Positions 1 through 7,707 of a stretch of 64,000 bases of DNA are shown in pieces. The stretch lies in contig NZ_JAJUHW010000006.1 in the NCBI RefSeq assembly GCF_029265695.1, positions 1-64,000 on the forward strand, in the 5' to 3' direction. Every line of letters begins with the position of its first letter. The first letter of the stretch is position 1. A program made the position numbers and the translations under genes. Under the pieces are notes generated by a model. That model worked only from the letters and a program-made list of their open reading frames with translations. It did no database searches and was not told the DNA's origin. Source of the DNA: Gracilinema caldarium. GTDB taxonomy: Bacteria > Spirochaetota > Spirochaetia > Treponematales > Breznakiellaceae.

Positions 1-148
1 TAAATATCCATTTCGGCGGATAGGCCGTAATATCAACCTGAGTCTTAAGCGAAGATATAACAATCCATACAAGGGGAAACACGACCGGTACTACAATAAA
101 CAACACAAGGAAATAAAAAAACAAACGGGATATTTTGAATCTATGCAT
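1..148 (-). CDS. Sugar ABC transporter permease, MalG/CUT1 type (partial, N-terminus)
   Basis: Inner-membrane permease of a carbohydrate ABC importer, cut off by the window edge so that only about 49 N-terminal residues are visible. The translation begins MHRFKISRLF, has one hydrophobic membrane helix, and continues into SSLKTQVDITAYPPKW, which is typical of the segment after the first helix in MalG/LacG-type permeases (the motif around SLK and the YPPKW turn). An SD sequence (GGAGGC) lies about 10 nt upstream of ATG at 148. It follows the other permease by 6 nt, so the two would form the usual heterodimeric channel. Substrate cannot be read from the fragment. Confidence 0.85.
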   Translation of the reverse strand, partial: MHRFKISRLFFYFLVLFIVVPVVFPLVWIVISSLKTQVDITAYPPKWIF

Positions 149-154
149 ATTCTT

Positions 155-1033
155 TCACGCCTCCAGTTTTTGCCTTAGTTTTGCCACGAGATAGCTTAAT
201 ATCATGACCACCATAAATAAGAAAAACAGTACAACCGAGGCATGACCAAGCCTGAAATAGTTAAAAGACAAATTATAGGCGTATATATTCAAGGTCTCGG
301 AGGCAAAACCGGGACCACCATTGGTCATCGCATATATGATGTCATAAGTTTTTAGGGCATCGATAGAACGAAGTACGACGGCGGTTAAAATAACCGGAGA
401 TACCATGGGTAGAGTAATCCGCCAAAATATTTGCCAGGCATTAGCCCCATCAACCCGGGCTGATTCGTAGGGTTCGACTGAAAGACCCGCAAGGCCAGCA
501 AGCATAATGAGGGTCATCATGGGGGTCCATTGCCAGATATCAACTATTACTAGAGAAGGAATGACAAGCTGTTTATCGGCAATCCATTTGAGGGGAGCAA
601 GTCCTGCGGATCTAAGCACCCAGTTTGCAAGCCCTATGGTAGGTTCATAAAAAAGAGTCCAAGCAATACCAATGGCAACCGGAGTAGACACCATGGGGAG
701 CAATAAGCTCATTTTAACCAGGTTTTTCCCCACAAATTCCCTGTTTAAAATGAGTGCCCATATCATACCGAGCACTGTCTCGATGCTGACCGCAAGTAGT
801 GTAAAATAAAAGGTTCTGCCCAGGGCTGCCCAAAAACGTGGTTCCTGTAAAATGGAAAGGTAGGTTTTCAATCCTACAAAGCGGGGCGGTAAACCGGAAG
901 TCAGATTCCAATTGGAAAAACTAATTGTAAAAGTATAGAACACAGGAAAAACCATCATAAGGGCAACAAAGAGTACCGCCGGAAGCGGAAAAAGTACTTT
1001 TATATGTCTGTCAACAAAGGAACTCTCAAGCAT
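155..1033 (-). CDS. Sugar ABC transporter permease, MalF/UgpA type
   Basis: A 292-residue CUT1 permease that would form half of the membrane channel of a sugar importer. It has about six hydrophobic helices, and the EAA loop that contacts the ATPase is visible as EPYESARVDGANAWQIFWRI followed by LP. The start was placed at ATG 1033 because an SD sequence (AGGAGA) sits 4-5 nt upstream; an in-frame ATG at 1066 has no SD. It lies between the binding protein (upstream on the same strand) and the second permease, the standard order SBP-permease-permease. The ATPase is not in this window; CUT1 systems often share one encoded elsewhere. Confidence 0.93.
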   Translation of the reverse strand: MLESSFVDRHIKVLFPLPAVLFVALMMVFPVFYTFTISFSNWNLTSGLPPRFVGLKTYLSILQEPRFWAALGRTFYFTLLAVSIETVLGMIWALILNREFVGKNLVKMSLLLPMVSTPVAIGIAWTLFYEPTIGLANWVLRSAGLAPLKWIADKQLVIPSLVIVDIWQWTPMMTLIMLAGLAGLSVEPYESARVDGANAWQIFWRITLPMVSPVILTAVVLRSIDALKTYDIIYAMTNGGPGFASETLNIYAYNLSFNYFRLGHASVVLFFLFMVVMILSYLVAKLRQKLEA

Positions 1034-1127
1034 TGTATCTCCTAGTAAAAAACAGGGCCGATCCACTGGATAAACCTATGGAACAGCCCATTCATAATTA
1101 TTGTTCTTAATGGTGCAATGGCTTCGC

Positions 1128-2411
1128 CTACTTGCCCAATTCGCCTGCTGCATCAAGCAATTCGTTTACCTTCTTTGCAGCGGCCTTTGCAGCACCTGCG
1201 ATATCACCGGTTCCTCCGGTATCAATTGCCAGTACAATAACATCTCCAATGGCATCGCGGGCTTCACCAACCGCCGTCATCAGGGGCCGATCATAGGGCG
1301 TACCGATGGGTCCCATTTTAACCGCCGTTGTTGCAAGCTGCTGGTCAAACTTGGCAAGGATATTCGCATCAGTCCAGACCGAATTCCGAGCCATGGTAAT
1401 GCCCTTATCGATCATCGCTTTAATTGCCAGATCCTTGCTGGTTGCCCACATGAGGAAATCGTAGGCCTGATCCTTGTTTTTCGATTGCCTTGAAACTGCC
1501 ATACCCCAGGATACGACAATATAAGGCCGATTTCCCTTGGGGCCTGCCGGCATGAGCGCCACACCGACCTTGTCCGCTACCTGGGACTTGGTGGGATCTT
1601 TAAGATTGCCCAGGAAAACGCTTGCATCGGTCCACATAGCTACCTGTCCTGCCTGGAACAAAGCTTGCCCCTGGGCCCAGCTCATGTTGGTAACTCCCGG
1701 AGGACCGTATTCTTTAAGCATCTTTCCGTAGAATTTAAAGGCCTCTATAGCTTCAGGGGTATCCACCACAGCCTTTCCGTCTTTTAGGAAATCTCCGCCA
1801 TAATTGTATAGATAGGTGGAGAATTGGGTAACTGCAGCCCCCCGCTGTCCACGGGACACAATTCCGTACACATTTTTATCGGGATTATGAAGTTTTTTTG
1901 CCGCCGCTAGCAATTCATCAAAGGTCGTTGGGGGATTTAAACCAGCCTGTTTAAAGAGATCTGTCCGGTAATACAAAACCTGCCATTCCGTAACAAGTGG
2001 AATCGTGTATACATTCTTCGCATAGGTTACCGCGTCGACAGAGCTCTTAGAATAGTCGGCGAAGTTATAGTTTGCGGGAGTCTTTTTATTGTTGTTGATA
2101 TAGGGGGTTAGGTTCTCATACCAGCCATTGCGGTAAAAAAGCTTTCCTTCCTGCAGCGGCCTGGTCATAAATACGTCGACCGTAGAAGATTTTGTGGCAA
2201 ATTCGGTGGTCAATTTCTGGGTCAGCTGGTTTTCATCATAGCTTTCCACATTTACCTTTACACCGGTTTTCGCTTCATATTCAGCGATGAGGGGTTTGAG
2301 GACCTCCGCATAGGGATGGTTCGCCAGCAAGACCCGGATCGATTTGGTCTGAGCTGCGGCACTAAAGACGACTGCAATCGTTAAAAAAGCAACGATAAGT
2401 CTTCGTTTCAT
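1128..2411 (-). CDS. Extracellular sugar-binding protein, family 1 (CUT1 ABC transporter)
   Basis: A 427-residue periplasmic solute-binding protein that would deliver a sugar to the two permeases downstream. The N-terminus (MKRRLIVAFLTIAVVFSAAA) is a clear signal peptide; the mature part has family-1 hallmarks such as a YRTDLFKQAGL...PTTFDELLAAAKKL segment and an AMWTDAS ligand-pocket region. The ATG at 2411 is chosen because AAAGGAGGC lies just upstream; the in-frame ATG at 2426 lies before that SD. The gene is divergent from the RpiR-type regulator, whose probable operator repeats lie in the shared intergenic region. The transported sugar is unknown; the linked oxidoreductases suggest a sugar, polyol or cyclitol that is oxidised after uptake. 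Confidence 0.92.
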   Translation of the reverse strand: MKRRLIVAFLTIAVVFSAAAQTKSIRVLLANHPYAEVLKPLIAEYEAKTGVKVNVESYDENQLTQKLTTEFATKSSTVDVFMTRPLQEGKLFYRNGWYENLTPYINNNKKTPANYNFADYSKSSVDAVTYAKNVYTIPLVTEWQVLYYRTDLFKQAGLNPPTTFDELLAAAKKLHNPDKNVYGIVSRGQRGAAVTQFSTYLYNYGGDFLKDGKAVVDTPEAIEAFKFYGKMLKEYGPPGVTNMSWAQGQALFQAGQVAMWTDASVFLGNLKDPTKSQVADKVGVALMPAGPKGNRPYIVVSWGMAVSRQSKNKDQAYDFLMWATSKDLAIKAMIDKGITMARNSVWTDANILAKFDQQLATTAVKMGPIGTPYDRPLMTAVGEARDAIGDVIVLAIDTGGTGDIAGAAKAAAKKVNELLDAAGELGK

Positions 2412-2478
2412 AAAGCCTCCTTTCAATAGTTAAGCTTCTTTTAATTATTAACCTGTTTTTTTACGCCGTCAATTGTTT

Positions 2479-2515
2479 TATGAAATATTTTTTTATTGTA
2501 TGAAATATTTTTTCA
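2479..2515. promoter_or_regulatory. Candidate operator: two direct repeats with 20-bp spacing
   Basis: TATGAAATATTTTTT occurs at 2479-2493 and again at 2499-2513, a 20-bp period that puts both copies on the same DNA face. The second copy also reads as an inverted repeat TGAAA-N5-TTTCA (2501-2515). The repeats overlap the -35 and spacer of the promoter for the regulator gene at 2531 and lie upstream of the divergent binding-protein gene, so the RpiR-type protein encoded next door is the obvious candidate to bind here. This is inferred from position and symmetry only. Confidence 0.55.
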
Positions 2516-2524
2516 TGCTATGCT
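2496..2524 (+). promoter_or_regulatory. Leaderless promoter of the RpiR-type regulator gene
   Basis: The -35 hexamer TTGTAT (2496-2501), a 17-bp spacer and the -10 hexamer TATGCT (2519-2524) give good sigma-70 geometry. Only 6 nt separate the -10 from ATG at 2531, so transcription would start at about the A of the start codon, and no SD is present. It is one of a set of similarly placed promoters in this window. Confidence 0.6.
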
Positions 2525-2530
2525 GATAAC

Positions 2531-3376
2531 ATGCCAAATACAAGCTGTATGTTAAAAATTCACGAGGTTCGCCATACACTGAGCGCCAAAGAACAAATGA
2601 TAGCGGACTTTATTTTGCAACACCCCCATTCCTCAGTTCATCCAACCATCGAAGAACTGGCAGAACAGATCGGGGTTTCAGAGGCTACCCTGTTTCGTTT
2701 TGTTAAAAAATTAGGTTACGCGGGTTATCAGCAGTTTCGGATTGCCCTGGCAACCGATATTGCAAGCCCCCAACAACGGGTATACGAAACAGCAATAGAT
2801 AGAGGCCTAGAAACTACGGTCTCCCTTGTTTTCAAGACAAACATCAATGCCATGGAAGAAACCCTGAAACATATCGATCCGGAACTCATACAGCATATTG
2901 CCCAACTTTGCATAAAAAGCAGAACCCTTTTTTTCTTTGGCCTTGGCGGTTCATCTATCGTAGCTTTGGATGCCTACCATAAACTGGTCCGAACCGGTCT
3001 CTCCTGTTGTGCTCCCATGGATTTTCACATGCAGCTTATGCAGGCTTCCCAGCTATCAGCGGAGGACACGGCCTTTCTTATTTCCCATACCGGAGTAAAT
3101 CGTGATGCACTTTATTTGGCAGAAACTATTAAACAGCAGGGAGCCAAGCTCATCGTTATTACCGATGCCCGCCGGTCTCCACTTTTAAAGCTAGCCAACC
3201 ACAGTCTCTTTGCCTACGCACAAGCATCGCCTTTTGTGTCCGAAGCGTTCTCTGCCCGGATAGTACAATTAGCCCTTATAGACTGCCTTTATGTATCTAT
3301 TATGGAACAGTTGGGACAGTCCGGTTTTGACCACCTTGAACGGATGCGCAGCGTTATTGCCCAACGCAGAATCTGA
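2531..3376 (+). CDS. RpiR/MurR-family transcriptional regulator (HTH + SIS)
   Basis: A 281-residue cytoplasmic regulator. Residues about 1-77 form the HTH_6 domain (EELAEQIGVSEATLFRFVKK is the recognition region), and residues about 110-250 form a SIS sugar-phosphate-binding domain with FFGLGGSS and ISHTG turns. RpiR proteins sense phosphorylated sugars and control nearby catabolic genes. It is divergent from the ABC importer and is followed after 17 nt by the zinc dehydrogenase, so it probably controls both transcripts through the repeats at 2479-2515. ATG at 2531 has no SD, in keeping with the leaderless promoter immediately upstream. Confidence 0.92.
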   Translation: MPNTSCMLKIHEVRHTLSAKEQMIADFILQHPHSSVHPTIEELAEQIGVSEATLFRFVKKLGYAGYQQFRIALATDIASPQQRVYETAIDRGLETTVSLVFKTNINAMEETLKHIDPELIQHIAQLCIKSRTLFFFGLGGSSIVALDAYHKLVRTGLSCCAPMDFHMQLMQASQLSAEDTAFLISHTGVNRDALYLAETIKQQGAKLIVITDARRSPLLKLANHSLFAYAQASPFVSEAFSARIVQLALIDCLYVSIMEQLGQSGFDHLERMRSVIAQRRI

Positions 3377-3393
3377 TACCAGAGAGGTAAATC

Positions 3394-4425
3394 ATGAAAG
3401 CCCTTATGTTAGATGGGATTAAGCATTTTAGTTATGTTGATGTACCGGTGCCGGTTATTTCTGCCCCCGACCAGGTTTTGATACAGCTCAAGGCCGCCGC
3501 TATCTGCGGCAGCGATGTCCACGGTATGGACGGTTCCACGGGAAGACGGATCCCGCCGATAATCATGGGACACGAAGCGGCGGGTGTTATTGCAGCAGTA
3601 GGTTCCGCGGTAAAGTATTTTACGCCTGGAGACCGGGTTACCTTTGATTCCACCATTTCCTGCGGCCGGTGTTTTTACTGCCAGCGTGGAGAGGTAAACC
3701 TCTGTGACAACCGCAGGGTAGTCGGTGTATCCTGCCAGGAATACAAGCAGGATGGGGCTTTCGCCGAATACATCGTCGTTCCTGAACGGGTCCTCTATAA
3801 ATTACCAGAACAGGTTGATTTTATTCACGGAGCCCTGGCTGAACCAGTAGCTGTAGCCGCCCATGCCCTCAGCCTTGCCCAGCTTTCTCCCGGAGACTCG
3901 GTCCTGATCGTCGGTACCGGGCTTATCGGCCTTATCCTATTGCAGCTTTTACGGCTCCACACTTCCGGTACAATTATAGCGGTCGATATTGATGAAAAGC
4001 GTCTCGAACTGGCCAAAGGGCTTGGAGCAGACAGGGTATTGCTTTCCAACAATAACATTGGAGAACAAATAAGATCGCTCACCGGAGGCCGCGGAGCCGA
4101 CAAGGCATTTGAGGTTGTCGGAACAGAAAAAACAGTGGGGACTGCTATAGAAGGACTCCGAAAAGGCGGCAGACTGACTCTGGTGGGAAACGTAAGCCCC
4201 TTTATTAACCTACCCCTCCAGGCAGTAGTAACCCGACAGTTAGATCTCCAAGGCTCCTGCGCGATATCAGGCGAATATCCCCTAGCACTACAGCTTATGG
4301 CGGATAAAAAAATCGACCTGTCTCCGATTATCAGTGCCGTGGCACCCCTAAAAGAAGGAGCAGCCTGGTTTGAACGGCTCTATAACCGAGAAGCTGGGCT
4401 CCTTAAGGTCGTTCTGGAGATATGA
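3394..4425 (+). CDS. Zinc-dependent medium-chain dehydrogenase (sorbitol/threonine DH family)
   Basis: A 343-residue NAD(P)-dependent alcohol dehydrogenase. Visible features are the catalytic-zinc region CGSDVHGMDG and GHEAAG, the structural-zinc loop with four cysteines (CGRCFYCQRGEVNLC), and the Rossmann glycine motif GTGLIGL followed by an acidic residue in VDIDEKRLE, which favours NAD over NADP. An SD (AGAGAGG) precedes ATG 3394. It sits between the regulator and a Gfo/Idh/MocA oxidoreductase, with only 1 nt between its stop and the next start. It probably oxidises a hydroxyl of the imported sugar or polyol; exact substrate unknown. Confidence 0.9.
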   Translation: MKALMLDGIKHFSYVDVPVPVISAPDQVLIQLKAAAICGSDVHGMDGSTGRRIPPIIMGHEAAGVIAAVGSAVKYFTPGDRVTFDSTISCGRCFYCQRGEVNLCDNRRVVGVSCQEYKQDGAFAEYIVVPERVLYKLPEQVDFIHGALAEPVAVAAHALSLAQLSPGDSVLIVGTGLIGLILLQLLRLHTSGTIIAVDIDEKRLELAKGLGADRVLLSNNNIGEQIRSLTGGRGADKAFEVVGTEKTVGTAIEGLRKGGRLTLVGNVSPFINLPLQAVVTRQLDLQGSCAISGEYPLALQLMADKKIDLSPIISAVAPLKEGAAWFERLYNREAGLLKVVLEI

Positions 4426-4426
4426 T

Positions 4427-5515
4427 ATGAAAAAATTACGATTTGGTATTTTAACCTACGGCAAGGTAGCCCACCTGCATGCACAGGCCCTGCGTTCAGT
4501 TCCGGGTATAGAACTCGCCGCAGTATGGGGAAGAAATCCGGAAAAACGTGATCAATTTGCAAAGACCTATGGCATTGAGTCCTATGATGACGTTTCAGCT
4601 ATGATTCGAGAGGCCCATATAGACGCCGTCGTCGTTGCATCTCCCCACCCCCAGCATACAGAACACAGTTTAGAAGCACTGGAGGCAGGAGCCCATGTCA
4701 TTATAGAAAAACCAATGGCCCTCCATACAGACGACTGTGACCGGATTATTTATACAGCTACAAAAAACAATAAGAAATTGGGTGTTATCAGCCAGCGCCG
4801 CTGGTATCCTGCGGTCAGACGGATCCGGGAGGCTATCGATACAGGAAAACTGGGTAAGCCCATGATTGCCCAGGTAACCATGCTTGGCTGGCGGGACGAG
4901 GCTTATTATAAAAGCGATCCTTGGCGGGGAAGCTGGGCAGGTGAAGGGGGCGGAGTTCTCGTAAACCAGGCACCCCATCAGCTGGACCTGCTCCAGTGGT
5001 TTATGGGCCCTGTTACAGAAGTCTTCGCCTATTGGGATAACATCAACCATCCCTATATAGAAGTAGAAGATACCGCCCTAGCTCTGCTACGGTTTGCCTC
5101 AGGGGGCATGGCAACCATATTGGTAAGCAATTCCCAAAAACCAGGCATTTACGCCAAGGTTCATATACATGGCTCATCCGGTGCATCGGCAGGGGTCCAA
5201 ACCGACGGAGGGGCCATGTTTGTGGCGGGTATGTCAAAAATTACTGAACCGCCTATTAATGACATATGGACCGTACCAGGCGAAGAGGCATTATGTACCC
5301 AATGGGAAGCGGAAGATCGAGCTTTATTTAACCAGATCGATGCGACCACCTATTTTCACGCCCTTCAATTCAAAGACTTTGCCGATGCCATTATCGAAAA
5401 CAGACAGCCCTTGGTCGATGGGCAAGAGGGCAGAAAAACCATAGCTCTTATTGAAGCTATTTACCAATCAGGGCGGGAGCACCGGCCAATCAATTTAGAA
5501 GTACCACAACATTGA
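4427..5515 (+). CDS. Gfo/Idh/MocA-family oxidoreductase
   Basis: A 362-residue NAD(P)-dependent sugar or cyclitol dehydrogenase. The N-terminal Rossmann domain (about 1-125) ends with the family motif EKPMALH, whose lysine is the usual catalytic residue; the C-terminal alpha/beta substrate domain follows, with GGVLVNQAPHQLDLLQW containing the conserved His and Asp. The ATG at 4427, 1 nt after the preceding stop, has an SD (GGAGA); an upstream ATG at 4370 lies inside the dehydrogenase gene and is rejected. Together with the importer and RpiR regulator it completes a small catabolic locus. Such pairs occur in inositol, uronate and amino-sugar pathways, so the substrate is left open. Confidence 0.9.
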   Translation: MKKLRFGILTYGKVAHLHAQALRSVPGIELAAVWGRNPEKRDQFAKTYGIESYDDVSAMIREAHIDAVVVASPHPQHTEHSLEALEAGAHVIIEKPMALHTDDCDRIIYTATKNNKKLGVISQRRWYPAVRRIREAIDTGKLGKPMIAQVTMLGWRDEAYYKSDPWRGSWAGEGGGVLVNQAPHQLDLLQWFMGPVTEVFAYWDNINHPYIEVEDTALALLRFASGGMATILVSNSQKPGIYAKVHIHGSSGASAGVQTDGGAMFVAGMSKITEPPINDIWTVPGEEALCTQWEAEDRALFNQIDATTYFHALQFKDFADAIIENRQPLVDGQEGRKTIALIEAIYQSGREHRPINLEVPQH

Positions 5516-5540
5516 AAGTGACCAGCAGTAATGCTATGCT
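5512..5540 (+). promoter_or_regulatory. Promoter of the moxR-like operon
   Basis: TTGAAA (5512-5517), a 17-bp spacer and TATGCT (5535-5540) form a strong sigma-70-like promoter overlapping the stop codon of the preceding gene. ATG at 5550 is 9 nt after the -10, leaving an RNA leader of roughly 0-3 nt with no SD. The 15-base context TGCTATGCTGGTAAC is almost identical to that of the regulator gene at 2531 (TGCTATGCTGATAAC). Confidence 0.65.
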
Positions 5541-5549
5541 GGTAACATA

Positions 5550-6506
5550 ATGGAAATATCAAAGGTACCCTCAGCACTTCTCGAAGGCGCCGCGAGTGTC
5601 ATTAAGGGCAAGGAAGAGTTCCTTGAATATCTTATCACGGTTCTGCTCGCCGGGGGCCATGTGCTCCTGGAGGATCTCCCCGGTCTGGGAAAAACCACGG
5701 TCGCCAAGACCCTTTCCCATCTTATCGCAGATAACGAAGGCCGCCCCCTTGCCTTTAAACGAATTCAATTTACACCTGACCTTTTACCCTATGACATTAC
5801 CGGCGTCGACGTGTTTGATCCAGACCTTCGTAACTTTCGTTTTGTCCCGGGGCCAATTTTCGCAAACCTTATCCTGGCAGATGAAATCAATAGAACGACA
5901 CCTAAAGTGCAGTCGGCACTTTTAGAAGTCATGGCAGAACAACAGGTGACCATAGGTTCCGAAACACGACCTGTTCCCTCGCCTTTTATGGTAATTGCAA
6001 CCCAAAATCCTGTTGAAAGCGAAGGGACCTTTCCCCTGCCCGCAGCTCAACTCGATCGTTTCATGATGCGGCTTTCCTTAGGCTACCCTCATAAAGAAGC
6101 GGAACTGGATATTCTTAATTTTGACCCCTCAGAAAAGATACTCGCAGGGCTCACTCCGGTTGTGACTGCAGCGGACCTATCGGAAGCAAAGGCCGCAGTT
6201 GAGCAGGTATACTGTCATCCAGAACTTAAAGAAGCCATTGTAGATCTTGCCCGGGCAAGCCGAAACCACCCGGATATTCGGCTTGGCGCAAGTCCCCGCT
6301 CTTCCCTGCACTTGCTCAAGGCGGTACGATCCTATGCCTTTATAAACGGCCGTGATTATGTGGTAGACGAAGATATCATCGCCTTGGGTCCCCTGGTTCT
6401 CAGTCACCGGCTCAAATTTGCCGACCCCCGTACCGACGGAGCTCCCCTCGTGAGGAGGCTTGCCATTGAAATCTGCCAAAAACATAAACTCAGCCTCGAT
6501 CGGTAA
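5550..6506 (+). CDS. MoxR-family AAA+ ATPase
   Basis: A 318-residue cytoplasmic AAA+ ATPase of the MoxR/BatA-operon type, thought to act as a chaperone that matures or inserts partner complexes, usually with DUF58 and vWA proteins. Walker A is GLGKTT at residues 45-50, Walker B is LILADEINR at about 109-116, and sensor motifs ATQNPVE and RLGASPRSS are present. Length matches the family. It heads a three-gene unit: the DUF58 gene overlaps its 3' end by about 40 bp and the transglutaminase gene overlaps DUF58 in turn, a common MoxR-DUF58-transglutaminase arrangement. It probably has a leaderless start (see the promoter at 5512). Confidence 0.93.
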   Translation: MEISKVPSALLEGAASVIKGKEEFLEYLITVLLAGGHVLLEDLPGLGKTTVAKTLSHLIADNEGRPLAFKRIQFTPDLLPYDITGVDVFDPDLRNFRFVPGPIFANLILADEINRTTPKVQSALLEVMAEQQVTIGSETRPVPSPFMVIATQNPVESEGTFPLPAAQLDRFMMRLSLGYPHKEAELDILNFDPSEKILAGLTPVVTAADLSEAKAAVEQVYCHPELKEAIVDLARASRNHPDIRLGASPRSSLHLLKAVRSYAFINGRDYVVDEDIIALGPLVLSHRLKFADPRTDGAPLVRRLAIEICQKHKLSLDR

Positions 6507-7707
6507 CAAGACCGTCACCATTATATCCTGGATACTGGCAGTACTCACTTTAGCAGTTGGTCTAGCAACACAGGAAATAATACTCACCCTTGCAGGGTTC
6601 ATATCAATTTTCTTGTTGATAAGACTTTTTGCTAACATTGTAATTCTTCTGAATTTTTACAAAAAAAAAGCCGGCTTTTTCTCATGCACGATCCATCCCC
6701 CAGAGGCAGCTGCTGGAGAATCCTTGCGTTTTGAACTATGGATACAAAATCTGCGGCATATCTTTCCCTTTACTTTTCCTGGAATCCTCACAACCTATGA
6801 AGTTCACTTAGTCACCAAGGACCAGAAAAACATCTCTGTATCAATTCCAATACCTCAGAGAAAACTAGTTTCCGCCCCCGATTCAGCATCGCCAGTATCA
6901 TTACCTTCTATCACCGTTGACACAACAGAGTTTTCACGGGGAGTGTATTACGCTGAAGATGATAACCTTGTTATTGCCGATATGTTTGGATTCCATACCC
7001 AAGCAATAAGTCTTCAACATACTTTGACCGAAAGACTTATCATTGGCCCCAAACCGATGGAAAATGGACTCCCTTTCCGTTTTCAGATTGGCGGCTCCTC
7101 CAGGCGGGAAGAGCTGGTGTATCAAAAAACCGAAGATCTCACCGAACACCGGCCTTATACTCCCGGAGATGATCCAAGAAGGATAAACTGGAAGCTCTTC
7201 GGCCATTCAGGAGACCTGTTCGTCAGACAGGAAGAATTAGAGCCCCCGCCGGTTTCTGAATATACCCTTGTTCTGGACACTTCGGTGGACCACCGTATTT
7301 TTTCAGAAGCCGAAGGACGTAAACTAGTTGATATACTTTGCCGCCATGCATTGACCCTTGCGCTTGAATTGATCCATACACATTTTTCTATAAATCTTTG
7401 GTTTCCAGGAAGTGAACTAAAATGTCCTGAGGAAACCGCCATTGCGAAAACCTTAGCCTATCCCTACGCGGTAGATATGAGAGATAGTTTTTCTATACCG
7501 GACTTTTCACGGGAAATGAGCCTTTTTATCCTTGCCCTACCCCGAACAATTCCATCACCCAATTCGGTCCTTGAAAAAATACTCAATACTGCACCCAATC
7601 CCCGGCAGATCTATTTTATCAATCCTGCCATAGTGCTCGCTTCGCAGCTATCTCAAGAAAGCTATGAAAATTGTGTCCGTTATTATGGGAACCACCATGC
7701 AACATAG
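6466..7707 (+). CDS. DUF58 membrane protein
   Basis: A 413-residue protein with two hydrophobic N-terminal helices (about residues 12-60) and a C-terminal DUF58 domain containing the signature RPYTPGDDPRRINWK, then a vWA-like fold starting YTLVLDTSVD. DUF58 proteins partner MoxR ATPases; their molecular role is poorly defined. The TTG at 6466 is chosen as start because GAGGAGG at 6452-6458 lies 7 nt upstream; a TTG at 6460 is too close to it. The gene overlaps the moxR 3' end by 41 bp and the next gene by up to 44 bp, indicating translational coupling. Confidence 0.88.
   Translation: MKSAKNINSASIGNKTVTIISWILAVLTLAVGLATQEIILTLAGFISIFLLIRLFANIVILLNFYKKKAGFFSCTIHPPEAAAGESLRFELWIQNLRHIFPFTFPGILTTYEVHLVTKDQKNISVSIPIPQRKLVSAPDSASPVSLPSITVDTTEFSRGVYYAEDDNLVIADMFGFHTQAISLQHTLTERLIIGPKPMENGLPFRFQIGGSSRREELVYQKTEDLTEHRPYTPGDDPRRINWKLFGHSGDLFVRQEELEPPPVSEYTLVLDTSVDHRIFSEAEGRKLVDILCRHALTLALELIHTHFSINLWFPGSELKCPEETAIAKTLAYPYAVDMRDSFSIPDFSREMSLFILALPRTIPSPNSVLEKILNTAPNPRQIYFINPAIVLASQLSQESYENCVRYYGNHHAT

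Noticed and set aside
4670-5050. 126-residue reading frame on the minus strand inside the Gfo/Idh/MocA gene
   Set aside because: A shadow of a clear gene; no SD and no protein family features.
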